Shown here: positions 1-12,100 of the stretch, in pieces | Layout: every line of letters begins with the position of its first letter | Numbering within the stretch: the stretch's first letter is position 1 | Assembly: GCA_020226215.1 (NCBI GenBank) | Contig: CM035235.1 | Location: 40,225,457 to 40,289,456, forward strand | Length of the DNA stretch: 64,000 nt | Origin: Sindora glabra | Taxonomy: Eukaryota > Streptophyta > Magnoliopsida > Fabales > Fabaceae | Direction: 5' to 3' | Translations under genes and position numbers: made by a program | The notes under the pieces: model-generated | Databases searched by the model: none | Told to the model about the DNA's origin: nothing | What the model saw: the letters and a program-made list of their open reading frames with translations, nothing else

Positions 1-680
1 GCGGTCCTTTTACTTGACTGTTAGGGTTTGTCCTTGTGCGCTTTATTTAAAGTTTATGTGTTTCATGTATTGGGGAGTTAAGTTGTTTGTTATTAAAATT
101 TTATACCTTGAACTTGCATTAGGAAGATGATTATACATTATACAAGTTGATTAAAGTTTTATTGGACACTGTTTTATTTTTCCCCCCATCCTCCTTTCTT
201 TTTATGGGCAATGTGAAATTCTTCATATACATGACTTCTCTGTAGAACACGTATTTCTAAGTAAGTTGAATATATTAATGATATAATGATGTACCTAGAT
301 CCTCTGAATTCTCTGATTTAGCAGATTAATCATTGTTCTCATTGCTTTGATCTCTTCTAAATGATTTATGGCATTAAGGATTGGAGGAAGACCGTTCTAT
401 GTTGAGGTATAAGTATAATGAGAAAGTAGGAGTTGATTTAGTTTAGGAAACAATAATTGTGGTTTAACATGATGAAAGTATTTAAGCTGCAATCTAAAAT
501 TAACCTAAGTGTGAATTTTTACTTAAACCCCTAAACTTTGGATTGTAAGTTGAATCATGTTTTTTGGGATTTCTGTAGTTAGTATTAAGTTCAGTACTGC
601 TTTAAATAGAAATTAATTTTAGGTTGAAAAATAGTAGTTCTTTTATAAAAGTTGCTTAGGACAGAAATTTTTGGAAAGGA
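1..680. other. Window edge, no gene recognised
   Basis: This stretch is somewhat less AT-biased than what follows and has T-rich runs. It could be an intron or 3' flank of a gene lying outside the window. No reading frame or splice-bounded exon could be supported on either strand. Confidence 0.4.
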
Positions 681-684
681 ATCA

Positions 685-1040
685 TGTATTTTACAACATT
701 AAGGTGAAATTAGAAATACAATTTGACCCACACTCGATATATATCTTAAATTTTTACTTATTTGGGTATAAGTTTGAGATATTCAAAATGAATGAGTAAG
801 GGTAAGAAAATTTTTGTAAATATTTTATTGAAGGTGGATACAAGTATAAAAATTGTACTTTTTACAACACTGAGATGAAAATGTGAAATTAGAGATACAA
901 TTTGATCCGCATTTATTATATATTTTAAATTTTTACTTGTTTGGGTACAAGCATGAAATATTCAAAATGAATACGAGTAGGGATAAGAAAATTTTTGTAA
1001 ATATTTTATCGAACATGGATACATGAAAATTGTACTATCC
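685..1040. repeat. Tandem duplication, ~179 bp unit, two copies
   Basis: Two adjacent diverged copies share the same order of words: a GAAATTAGA(A/G)ATACAATTTGA block, a TTAAATTTTTACTT block, ATTCAAAATGAAT at 781 and again at 960, and AAGAAAATTTTTGTAAATATTTTAT. The offset is 179 bp. A possible third, more decayed relative with the same GGTATGGG style lies near 1,420-1,500. The duplication looks old. No coding potential is seen. Confidence 0.75.
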
Positions 1041-1629
1041 AATATTCTTTATACTCATACTATATAATATATGATAATATATATTTATATTTAAATTTGA
1101 TTATTAAAAAACTAAAACTTTGTTTATAATTTGCTAATTCAGGCATAAAATATATTTTAAGATAAATTTTAACAAAAGAAATCATATTATTAATTATTGT
1201 ATTAGTATTATTATAATTTTTAAACAAATTTCATTTTATTGAATAAAATAACATATAAATAAATATCATAAATATTATAAGATATAGATCAATTATAATT
1301 GAATAAATAGGATAAAATAATTAAATATTTATAATTTTTTTAAAACTATAAAAGGATATAAATAAATATATATCATTTAAATAAAATGAAAAAATGGAAG
1401 ACTTTAGTATTTGACGAAGATAGGTAAATTTTTTTGGAATGGGCACAGGTATGGGAATTTTGCTCTCTTACCATATCTTTACCTTCGTTAATCCTAGGTG
1501 AGATTTAATAATTTATTTCAATATCTTTTCATTTATTTTAACACATTATAAGTAAATGGGAGAACAAATAATTATAAAAAAGATAAAAATCAAGGGCTAA
1601 TACTACTAATTATAAAATATAAAGAATAT

Positions 1630-2500
1630 AATAATTCTCATCTTTATAAATAAGAAATTAATTGTTATATTTATCTAATAGAATAAGTTAAAATATTAAA
1701 AATATAAATATAAAATTTATGAAATATTGATATTTTCTTTACTATAAGCTAATATGTAACTTTTTCATTAAAAAATTTAAAATATATGTAACACAATTTT
1801 TATGAACAAAGAATTTTTTGGCATATGTAACATGCAAAGTATACAAAGAGTTACAAAATTATTTTTGGATAAATTTAAAATATTTCTAAAATACATGTCA
1901 AAGTATCATTTTATAAATTTTCTCCAATGAATTATTAGTTTAAAGAAACTTTATTCATTTAGATATTACTTTCACGAGAATTACGAAATTTTATATAATA
2001 AAATATTTAAATAAATTTGAGATATTTCTAAAATAGCTACTAAAGTTAATTAATAGTAAAAATAATCGATGCATATAAATATTCATAATAACAATGAGTA
2101 ATTATTGCATAAAATATAATTCTATGGGCTAAAATATTAAAAATATAAAATTTGATATTATCTGTATCAATCACATAATTTAATAATTTAAAATATTGAA
2201 AACATAAACTTAAATTTTAAAAAATATTCATAATTTCTTGAAAATAAGAAAAATATTTCATTAAAAAATAAAAAAAATTTATAATGCAAATTTTAAAAAT
2301 AAATATTCTTTTTATTTCTATAACATGCAAAGCACGTAAAAAAGTTACAAAATTTTATTTAATAAAATATTTAAACAAATTTAAAATATTTTCAAAATAC
2401 ATGTCAAGATGTCATCTTACAAGTCATCTTTAAATAATTATCTTTTTTAAGTCACTTCATTAATTTATATATCACTTTCATAAAAATTGTAAGTAATATA
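1630..2500. repeat. Old direct duplication, ~490 bp offset
   Basis: Two blocks are alignable: about 1,660-2,000 and 2,120-2,500. Both carry the word TAACATGCAAAG (near 1,827 and 2,320), then GTTACAAAATT, then AAATTTAAAATATTT and AAAATACATGTCAA, in the same order and at similar spacing. The ATGCAAAGCACGT wording in the second copy resembles widespread plant non-autonomous repeats, but I cannot assign a family. Confidence 0.6.
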
Positions 2501-2711
2501 ATATATAAAAAAGAAAAATTGATAAAAAAAAAATATTGGCAGATTCTAAGGGAAGTTAATAAAATTTTTTGAAATAGAGAGAAGGCCAATAGATTATATT
2601 CAAATCTTAAGGGAGATTAATAAAATTTACTCTTACCCTCATCCTTACAGTTTTTCCTTAAATAGCCCTTTATAGGTACGACGGACTGCATTAGAAAACT
2701 ATATATATACA

Positions 2712-2767
2712 CGGTTAATCAAATCACTTTGCCAAGTCAATTGCTCTGCCACTGTGCTACGGGCTCG
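2712..2767 (-). mobile_element. Possible tRNA-derived SINE head
   Basis: Read on the minus strand from 2,767, the sequence begins CGAGCCCGTAGCACAGTGGC and continues with AGAGC. The TAGCACAGTGG part fits the pol III A-box consensus TRGCNNAGYNGG at the usual distance from a tRNA-like 5' end. No clean B box is visible downstream, so this is either a decayed SINE/tRNA relic or chance. Confidence 0.3.
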
Positions 2768-2930
2768 AAAACGTTACATGTACACATAACCAATAAATGC
2801 ACCTTTCTACGGTACAAATACAAATTTTATGTGTGGTACATCACATTTACCATTTGATTGTTGATATTTGTATAATGGTTTTCAAGGGAAACGTTTGGCT
2901 GCAATCGGTTGCAGTGATCTCCTATTTCAT

Positions 2931-2955
2931 TTGATGGTAATTAATAAGATAATTA
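2931..2955. repeat. 25 bp word repeated exactly at 4,286-4,310
   Basis: The identical word starts TTGATGGTAATTAATAAG here and at 4,286-4,310, in the same orientation and 1,355 bp apart, with unrelated flanks. It could mark the ends of an old insertion or be a fragment of a dispersed repeat. Confidence 0.6.
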
Positions 2956-2959
2956 ACAT

Positions 2960-5100
2960 TTATACTTGTTGATTGTTGATATTTGTATAATTGTTGATAT
3001 TTTATACTTTCCTTTTTTTTTTAATTTTACAAATTCTTAATCTTGTATATATACACATATAAATTAAAAAAATTCAATATATATAATATAAAAACTTCTT
3101 TTTAATTTAAAATGATGATGTCTTTAATTTGAAAAACAAATAAATTAAGATTTTAGTTCTTAGGGCTTCTTTAAAGATAAAATATAGGTAAAATTTTTTA
3201 AGTATTTATCATAAGTTTTCTATTTAAATTATGACACATGTATTGATTACCCTACTAAATATTTTTAATAACTACAATTTATAAGGAATACTTAAAATTT
3301 ATTTACTTGTATTATCATTGATTTTTACTTAACTTATATGTACTTTTAAGTGTTGAAATATGCCAATTTATATTTTCAAATATTAACATTTTATCCAACT
3401 GAATTTTTTTTCATCCAATTTTTAATACAACTCTATAACACATAACTGAAGTAGAATTATATGAGATGATATATGAGTAAAGTATAATTTTTTTACATTT
3501 ATATGAGTTAATGTCAAAAAATTTTAATAAAAAAGTAAAAGATATTAGTATTGTCTTTTTATTTTAATAATTTTTTTCCGTTACTCTTATACATTTATCT
3601 TAAACAATAAAAACAAAAAAACTATTACAATACATTGTACACGTAAAAAAATTCAATCAAAACTCATTAATATTTATAAATAATAAATTTCTTATATTTT
3701 ATTGCTAATAGTTTTGTAAGGATTATAATAATAACATGTAATTTTTTAATTTAAAATATGGAGAAAAGCAGGGCTAATATAATAAATATGAAAAAAAATT
3801 ATATTTTACTCACTTGTGATTTTGTTTGAATTTATTTAACTCACTTGATATAGAATATTTTATTAAAAATTATAAAAAAATTAGATGAATAAAGTATTAA
3901 TAGTAGAAAATACAAGTTGGCAAATTTTGATGCCTAAAAGCATAGATGGATTAAATAAAAATCAATGACATCATAAGTAAGTAAAGTGTAATTTTACATT
4001 ATAATAATCATCAATAAAAAATTCAATCTAAAAAATATTTTTAAATCATTCTTTTTTGTTAATGTTTTACGTGATAAATTTTCTTATTATTATAATATTT
4101 CAAAATATAGAGAAAAATAAACAAGATGATAAAAAAATATAACAATATAATCTAAAGAATATGTAATATTTTATTTAAATTTAAAATCATAAAATATAGT
4201 GTACAATATGAAAAACAGGACAATAAGAAAATAGATTTTTGGATATAATTTTTTCCTGGTGGTTATAATAAGTATCGTGTAATTATTGATGGTAATTAAT
4301 AAGATAATTAGTACTCATGACTTGGTCGGAAAATTTGATAACAAAATCTTGAATAACTTAAGGTTGGCCTATTTTAATTTGTAATTTCGTCATTATACTT
4401 TCTTGTAATTAAATTTTTATAATTTATTTACATTCATAATTATAATTAGTTCTCTCGTTATTAATTTAAAGATATATATTTACAATTGTTTAGTGTGAAA
4501 ATTTTATTTATAGTCACACCATAATATAAAAATGAAGAAAGTAAAACATCAATCACAAAAATTAAAAGAGGATAAAAATATAATTTTAATTATGCATATT
4601 TTTTAAAATTTAAATTTAATCCATTATTAGTAAAATTTACAGAATCATCTATTTTGTATTGTTATATTTATTAAAAATAGTTAAAAAATTTATTATTATT
4701 AATAAAAATTATTAATTACTATTATTTTTAAATAACATGTTATAGTATAATACACTTTACACTCACAGTGGTTGAAATTTAAATACTGTTTTTTATTTAA
4801 TAGATCTGATTATATTTCATTTATTTGAATACTTCCTTTAAATTCGTTTCTATGATCATCACACAATTATATAATTAAAAAAAATGTTGGTCTTATTGGA
4901 TAATTATTGAAAAATTTTCTAAATTAATAAATGTAAATAATTAATTACAAATGAAAATAGTTCTAAAAATCTGATTGAGTCTAAACTATGAAGAAAAGTT
5001 GCAAATTAAAATGATTTTGAGAAATAAAGTTTAATTTAACTTAAAAATAGATTACAAAAAAGTAAAGTTTAATTGAATCTAATAAAACTAATTATAACAA
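2960..5100. other. AT-rich intergenic DNA
   Basis: Very AT-rich sequence without recognisable genes. Weak local similarities, such as GAGTAAAGTATAATTTTTTTAC near 3,475 against AAGTAAAGTGTAATTTTAC near 3,975, suggest decayed repeats that cannot be classified by eye. Confidence 0.5.
4375..4585 (+). repeat. Dispersed ~230 bp repeat, copy A
   Basis: This copy shares ordered words with 8,120-8,362: TTGTAATTT near the start, TTTTCTT-TTGTAATT-A, and ATAATATAAAAATGAAGAAAG followed by AAAACA and ACAAAAATTAAAAGAG. It is probably a small non-autonomous transposon family. Termini are not defined. Confidence 0.5.
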
Positions 5101-5198
5101 GCTCGAAATTAACATTTAACAGACACAGTTAAATGGAAATTATGTGCCTTTCTTTTATAATTTGCTCGTGCCCTCCAATAAGTCTATATGCAACGGCA

Positions 5199-5229
5199 GG
5201 CAGCAGCCATGCAACCCGCGGCTGCTGCC
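5199..5229. repeat. Perfect 10 bp GC-rich hairpin
   Basis: GGCAGCAGCC (5,199-5,208) and GGCTGCTGCC (5,220-5,229) are exact reverse complements separated by 11 bases. They sit in an unusually GC-rich island (about 5,165-5,340) within ~75-80% AT DNA. A 71-codon open frame over the island (5,188-5,403) has no recognisable domain and is not called as a gene. Confidence 0.6.
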
Positions 5230-5409
5230 AATTATATCCTCATGTCTCATGTATTGAAAAGTGACATCCTGTCGACAGTCAGAAAGTCATTTGAATCGAT
5301 CAGTATTGCATCCCGTCACATGCAACTAAAAAGGCGTATTTGTATCCTAGAATTGTATAAATATGAATATGAAAGTAGACTTACTTTTAACAGGAAGGGA
5401 TGACTCTAA

Positions 5410-6430
5410 CAATGTCAAGTATATCGAAAATTAAAATTGAAATTAAAGGTCGTAATTAAATATAAAATAATAAAAATAAATTTATAAAATTTAATTTAAT
5501 AGATATAAAAATTTAAAACTTATTTTTTTATATTTATAGTATTTTTTAACGATAAACACATCCAAATCCATGTAAATCTTATTCTGAATTGATCGATACT
5601 TATTGTACCAGCTATACCTAAATTAAAATTACTATTTAATTATTTAGGTGTAGGTCTAATTATTAAAAGTTCAGTGGATTTCAAATTTCAAGTCACATGT
5701 GATACTTTTCTCTTTTTGAAGGTTTTATCTTTTCTTGTATTTCATATTTAACTCTAAAATTATAATATTTAATAATTTAATCACTCATTTTATCATAATT
5801 AAAAATAATAAATTTCATATTTCATTTAAGTATTTCTTTAAATTTACTCAAACAATATTTTATATAAAAATATGTTAAATTGATAAAAAAAATGTTAAAT
5901 TTGAATGAATTGTACATTCTTACTTTATTATCGGATCGGTTCGAATCAAGCTTATCCAAATTGAATCCACCGGCGTCACTCTAATACCGGGTACTCATAG
6001 AATTTGACCGGACTTGACCTCATTTAACTTGGCACCAAACCCATTCAATTCTCTCAAAAGAAAAATATGCATTTTATTAATTCATTTTTTCTTCTCAAAA
6101 TGGTATTAACATATTATTATAACACAATTTAAATGCACTTAATGCAATTAAGAATCTTTTCAATGAGTAGTCGTTTGATTGGTAAAAAAAGTTGTATGAA
6201 GAGTCTAATTTTTTTAGAAGTAAATTTTTTTTAAATATTTGATTAGTCACCAATTATAAAAAAAAAAAATTTCTAAAAACTTTTGCTTCTGACTTATTAT
6301 GATCTCCTTTTGTAAAAAGTTTTTTGTATATTATTTATAGATAGAAATATAAAATTATACATATTCAATTTAATGAATGATCACTTAAATTTTTTACTTT
6401 ACTGTGAGTTTGAAAATTATAATGAATATA
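5410..6430. other. AT-rich intergenic DNA
   Basis: No gene is recognised. A short GC-richer patch near 5,930-6,050 (TCGGATCGGTTCGAATC and following) has the wording of common dispersed plant repeats, but it has no coding support. Confidence 0.4.
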
Positions 6431-6439
6431 ATTTATTAA

Positions 6440-7110
6440 TCACAAAAAATAATATAATTCTAATAAATTAATTATAATGAAATAATTATTAATTAAATAA
6501 AATATATTTATTTTATTAATTATAGAATAAATAAAATAAGTATTATATAAAGATATATATAAATTATAAATATAATAAAATATAATTATATTTGAAAAAT
6601 CATACTATTAATTTGACAATAATAAAATAATAAAAAACATTATAATTAATTTACTGTAACTGTTAATTTCTTAATTTAATAAATATATTTATTGTGAAAG
6701 TGAAAGAGAATCAGTAGAATTGACTTAAATTTTTTAAATTAATATTTTTTATTAAAATTAATTAAATGCTTATTATTTTGTTATTATTATTAAATTTGTA
6801 ATATAATTTTTTTATTCAATTAAAAGAATGGGGGTTGCTGTGAAAGTTAGTAATCCCTTACTTTCATATGTCAACGTTAACAATCCCTATTATTCATTTG
6901 GTTGAAAAATTATATTGTTAATTGAATGATAATAAAATAATAAAATATATTTAATAATTTTAATAAAAAATTAATTTAAAATTTAAAATTAACTCTACTT
7001 ATCCTCCTCCTTTTTCATAATAAATATATTTATTAAAATTAATAATAAATTAATTATAATTCTTATTATTTTATTATTTTTAAATTAATAACACATTTTT
7101 TTCATCTAGA
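6440..7110. repeat. Direct duplication, ~320 bp offset
   Basis: Two diverged blocks share the same order of words: TTGAAAAAT-ATA-T-TTAATTGA, ACAATAATAAAATAATAAAA against ATGATAATAAAATAATAAAA, then AATAAATATATTTATT. The first block is near 6,590-6,715 and the second near 6,900-7,035. The region is very AT-rich, so some similarity is compositional, but the ordered match is longer than expected by chance. Confidence 0.5.
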
Positions 7111-7736
7111 AAATATAGATTTATAACTTTTTTATATAAATGTGAATTTTAACAATTTATTTTCTCTCTTTCTTTTTGTGTCTATTGTCGGTATGGCCCT
7201 TGTTGCACAACTAATTTTATATTCATCCTAATTTTTAACTCCACAAGGTTAAATATCAAAATTTTATATAAAATACATAATCTTTAATTTTTAAGAAAAT
7301 TATATAAAATTTTATTATATATAAATACGATAACATTCAAAATTTGACAAGTATGTGACACTGTAACTCACAAGCGAATATGCCTTAATTTTAAGAAATT
7401 GAGAATATTTTGGAAGAAAAATAAATATAACTTTTATATTGAAATAATAAGCTTCAGTAAAAATTTATAAGTTTAAAAGTAAGACATTGTAATTTTTTTC
7501 AAATTAAAAGAAATTAAAAGCGTAAAAGAATAAGGGGATCCAAATCTGACAGCCAACTCCTCCCCTGTTCCCCGGTCGGTAAATTTAAGTGAGACGACGT
7601 CGCTCTTAGGCTATACTCAATTACGTAGATGAGTATGCTCAACTAATCTTCCAGATGAAACGTGTACTTGGATAAGTTTCACAGATGAGATTTAATATTT
7701 AAATATATTAATGTACCGTTAAATTTGATTATATAT

Positions 7737-8020
7737 TAAATTTATTTTTTTAAAATTAAATTTTACATATTATGTAATAATATATTAATAATTAAATTTA
7801 ATAATATATTAATATATTATATTAATAATTTATCATAATTTTTCTCCTCACTTGGAGCATGATAATAGACAAGGATGGATGAGAATCTTGCACAGGTATC
7901 TAACATAAATGATAAAAAAAATGCACTATCAATATATATTTTATATTAGTATATTATTAAATTTAATTATTAATATATTATTATATGATATATTAAACTT
8001 AATATTAAAAAAATAAATTT
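7737..8020. repeat. Hairpin-forming inverted repeat, MITE-like
   Basis: Arms of about 100 bp at 7,737-7,840 and 7,925-8,020 are reverse complements. Both carry AAATTTATTTTTTTAA, a TATTAATAATTAAATTTAA core and AATATATTAATAT. The ~85 bp spacer is more GC-rich (near CTCACTTGGAGCATGATAAT). The layout is that of a small hairpin MITE. I did not find a target-site duplication. Confidence 0.7.
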
Positions 8021-8119
8021 ACTAAATAATTAAATTAAATAAAATATCACGGATCTCTCCCAAATTTTAAACTATAAAATAAAAAGAATGAAGTGACAAT
8101 TTTTTAAAGTTAAACTAAG

Positions 8120-8362
8120 CTTTTAACCTTTGTAATTTGTTCCGATTTAGAAATTTGTCCTTACGTTTTCTTTTTGTAATTGGATCTAGAAAATTTATCT
8201 TCATTTGTCAGCTTCTTAGCATAATTAACAAAAAAGTTTTGCTTTTGCATGCAATTGTTCAATATACAAAACATTTGTTGAAAATTAACAATGACATCAT
8301 AATGTAAAAATGAAGAAAGCAAAATACCGATCAACAAAATTACAAAGAGAGTAACAAATTAT
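8120..8362 (+). repeat. Dispersed ~230 bp repeat, copy B
   Basis: Second copy of the 4,375-4,585 repeat in the same orientation. It carries ATAATGTAAAAATGAAGAAA, then CAAAATACC and CAAAATTACAAAGAG in matching order. It lies about 780 bp upstream of the PMT start codon, so it may overlap distal promoter DNA. Confidence 0.5.
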
Positions 8363-8990
8363 CATTTCAATCATCCATGTGTGGTATGCAGTGGGTTTAA
8401 GGGTCCATCCTCAACCAGTTCTCTAACCCCTGCCCCCTCCTTGACCAACAATTAAATATGCCTCATTTTAGTGGAGTTAATTCCGTCATATTTATTTAAA
8501 TATTTCCTTCATATATATCGTAATAACAATTTATCATTTCAATGAATAGCTATTTATTATTACGTCATCCTATAACTTTGTAAGTCTACAAAGTTAGCCA
8601 TGTTAGATATATAGTTGTTAGATAAAAATCCTTAAATTAATGAGTGTGAGGTGCTAAATACAATTGAAAATAAATTCTAACGACTTAGTTAAAAAAATAT
8701 AATAATAAAATAATATTATAAGTTTAATTCAATTATATAGGCTGAAAATTTAATTTATCTTCTTTTATTTATCAAAATTTTTACAAAAACTGCAAATTTA
8801 AATAATAAAAAAGCAATACCCGATGTGACAATATCCCTCCCATTTTATGAGAGTAAAAGGAAAAAATAACATAAGAGGAAAAGAATATACCACAGTGAGA
8901 TACAGAGGATAGGGGGTTCAGTTAATCGGACGCTCTTCAAATACATGCTTCCTATTGCCCAATTCACACACCAAGCATTAAAGCTTCAAT
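8363..8990. other. Proximal upstream region of the PMT gene
   Basis: Non-coding DNA directly upstream of the methyltransferase gene. It becomes less AT-rich toward 8,880, as expected near a promoter. I could not identify a convincing TATA box. Confidence 0.4.
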
Positions 8991-9006
8991 CTCTCTCTCT
9001 CTCTCT
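8991..9006 (+). promoter_or_regulatory. (CT)8 pyrimidine patch in PMT 5' leader
   Basis: Eight uninterrupted CT dinucleotides lie 138 bp upstream of the PMT start codon. CT/Y-patch tracts are frequent in plant core promoters and 5' leaders, so the transcription start is probably near or just upstream. That placement is inference. Confidence 0.4.
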
Positions 9007-9143
9007 ACAATTAAAATCCTTGAAAACCCAAAAATTCAACTTACTCTGTTTTCTGTCACTTTCTGTTCTTCACATGAAATCATAACGTCTTCCATTTTTT
9101 ATTGTGGGATTTTTCATAACTGCAAGAAAAGATCCACACAACA

Positions 9144-12100
9144 ATGGCGAATTGGCCAATTTTTCAGAATTTTCCACCAAAAATGCCAAACAGATATATC
9201 ACCAACCTCTACTTCGTCACCTTCGCCGGCTTCCTCTGCACTGTCTTCTACTTCCTCGGCGTTTGGCAGCACTCCCCCGGCGCCGCCACCATAGCCAGCA
9301 GCTACGTCGTCGCCGATAACATCTGCGTCCAGCACAATTCCACCGCAGAAAAACTACAAACCTCAAAATCACCAAGCCTTGACTTCTCAGCTCACCACTT
9401 CAGCCCCGACCCACCTCCCTCCTCGGCGCGTGAAATCCAGTTCCCTCCCTGCGACGCTTCCTTGTCGGAATACACACCCTGCGAGGACGTTAAAAGGTCC
9501 CTGAATTTCGATAGGCATAGGTTGATATACAGAGAGAGGCATTGCCCGACGGCGGAAGAGGCTCTCAAGTGCCGTGTTCCGCCGCCGTACGGATACAAGG
9601 TGCCGTTTCGGTGGCCGGTGAGCCGTGACTCGGTTTGGTACGCGAACGTGCCGCACAAGGAGTTGACCATAGAGAAGAAAAACCAGAATTGGGTCCGGTT
9701 CCAGGGAGGCCGCTTCCGGTTCCCAGGTGGTGGTACTATGTTTCCACGTGGCGCAAGTGCGTACATTGATGGCATCGGAAAATTGATCAACCTCAAAGAT
9801 GGGTCCATCAGAACCGCCATAGATACTGGTTGTGGGGTATGTAACAATATCGCTCTCATAAATTTTCTGCTGAACCAGATGCAACCGGTTTTCTCAATCC
9901 GGTGGCTAATTGCGTGGTTTAGTTTGACTTCACCCGTGCCATGAATAATTTAAATTTACATCTGCAATAAAAATATTATTAGCAACAGCACAGTCATAGT
10001 ATATTCAACAGTTATATCCCCCCTCCATCAATTTTACGATGTAAGAACTGCTTTTTTTTTTTTTTTGGATTATCAATTTTTTAATTTAATTTAATAAATG
10101 AACCGGCTGATTTTTTTGGTTGACCCTGCGGTTCACTTGTACAGTTGGTAGTTTAACAACTTTATAGGAAAGGACTCCCATTAACATGAGTTGATAGGCC
10201 CACAATGAGGTTAGAGATAGCTCGGTAGGGTTTGGTTTTTGTTTGGTTTGGGATTAGATTCAAAATCAACTTGTTTAATGAGGCAAATTAAAGAATGCAC
10301 GAAACCAAATTTTCTTAAATTTTGCATTGCATATTGCATCATTCCATCACATTTTCTTAATTATTTATGTCCCTGAACAGCGGTCTGTCGTAGTGATTGG
10401 GGTAATATGTTGAAAATTTTCAAGTTTAAACTTTATTATACAAAAGAAAAAACTATCTAATTATTATTTTAATAAAACAAATTATATAACAATAGCTGTC
10501 ACACACTCCTCCCAGAAACATTATAAGTGATTAATTTTTTTATGGGTTGACCATGTAGCAATGTGTATATATATATAATATATATTAAAATTTTAGTAAT
10601 TAAAAATATTGTATGAAAGATGTCTTGACAAAAATATTTTTGCAAATAGTATTTTTCTCTCTCTTTTTGAAATTCCCGTAAAGATTTTTTTTTCTTTGTA
10701 AGATATATTTTGGAAATTAAACGGTGTATTGTTGTGATTCTTTTCACATCACTGTGATTAGGTGATAGCTGGGGCTTGAAGAAATATGTTAATCATGGAG
10801 TTGATGTGGTGGAGGTCACGTAAGGTCTGTTAATTGCTGGAAGGAATTAAGGCATAATTTCATTAGCTTATATTTCTTCCTTTCTAAGTATTGATTGATA
10901 AAAGAAGATTATTCTGAGTGGGCAACTTGGTAGCCTAGTCTTAATTTTTTGGGATATAATATTATTGAGATTCAGATGGGAAACTATAGTAATAAATACA
11001 AATTTCAATCGGGCTCTTGTTCTAATTCAGGGAAACTGATAACCCAGTTAGGCAACATACAGTGTAGGTTTGTAGATTGAACCAAATCCATGTGACTAGG
11101 CAGAATTTATCTAATAATTTAATTATAGAGTATTATATTGAGAATTTGTCAATTATTTGGATATATTAATTAATTAAAATATTGAATAAGACCACCGTAC
11201 ATTTATCCCAAAAATCCTTGTAGTCTTCAAATTGAAGTGAAGTTGGCTAGAAAAGTCTTTTTCATTGCTTCTTTCGTACATAAAGCATTTTAGCTTTATG
11301 CTTAGATTAAAATTTGAAGTTAGCATCATTTTCCTTTTTGGCAAAAATAAGATATTATTGCTAGAGCTACCAAACTTGATACAATTTTATGATATTAATT
11401 AATGTGCTTTGAATTATACTCTGATTGTTGAAGAATTGATTACACACTAAGAGAAAGTAATCATACCAACGTGAGAAATATTAGAAATTTGTTGCAATGT
11501 GTCACATTCATATACCCTTCTTTGTTTACAAGTCACTTTCACTATAACTTACTGACATGTAAACTTTGGATGCTTCCACATGCTTGTGTTATTGTCTTTA
11601 ATCTCATATCTATTAACATCATAGTCATAGAGACTGCATCATGGCATGATTTTTAATAACAACAATGTTTGCGTCTATTGAAAGAATACTCAAAATCATC
11701 AGAAAGCCAGCTTTAATTGGAAGAATTTATTTTAATAAATTATATTTATGATTGATCTTCAATGGGTAAAATTTTTGTTTTCCTTTCCGTGTAAGAAGAA
11801 TTTTTATGTCAAAAGAAAGTGATCTGAAAAAGAAGGTGAAATTCTCATGATTGCAGATCCCATTTGTTTGGGTCACTTTGCCTTCGCAGAGGAAAATAGT
11901 ATTTCTTTGCAAGACATTTCTTAATTTTAAAATTTTATAATCTTCCCTTGGTGTCATAAAATTAAGGGAGGGTATATTTATAAGTTTGAAAAGAAAATGT
12001 ACGGAATTTATGTAATGTTAAAAGTTTAAAATGAACAAGGTATTGTAATTTTAGAAATAAAAAAAGGACATATTTGTTATTTTATAAAACTGCGAAGAAG

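Noticed and set aside
5188..5403. 71-codon + strand frame beginning MQRQAAAMQ
   Set aside because: No domain, no splice partners, no conserved motif; only the GC-rich hairpin makes it look coding.
9387..9884. Long minus-strand open frames over PMT exon 1 (165 and 155 codons)
   Set aside because: They are antisense shadows of a GC-richer coding exon whose + frame has clear family motifs and correct splice sites.
10499..10747. 82-codon minus-strand frame in PMT intron 1
   Set aside because: Lys/Ile-rich translation of AT-rich intron DNA with no recognisable family.
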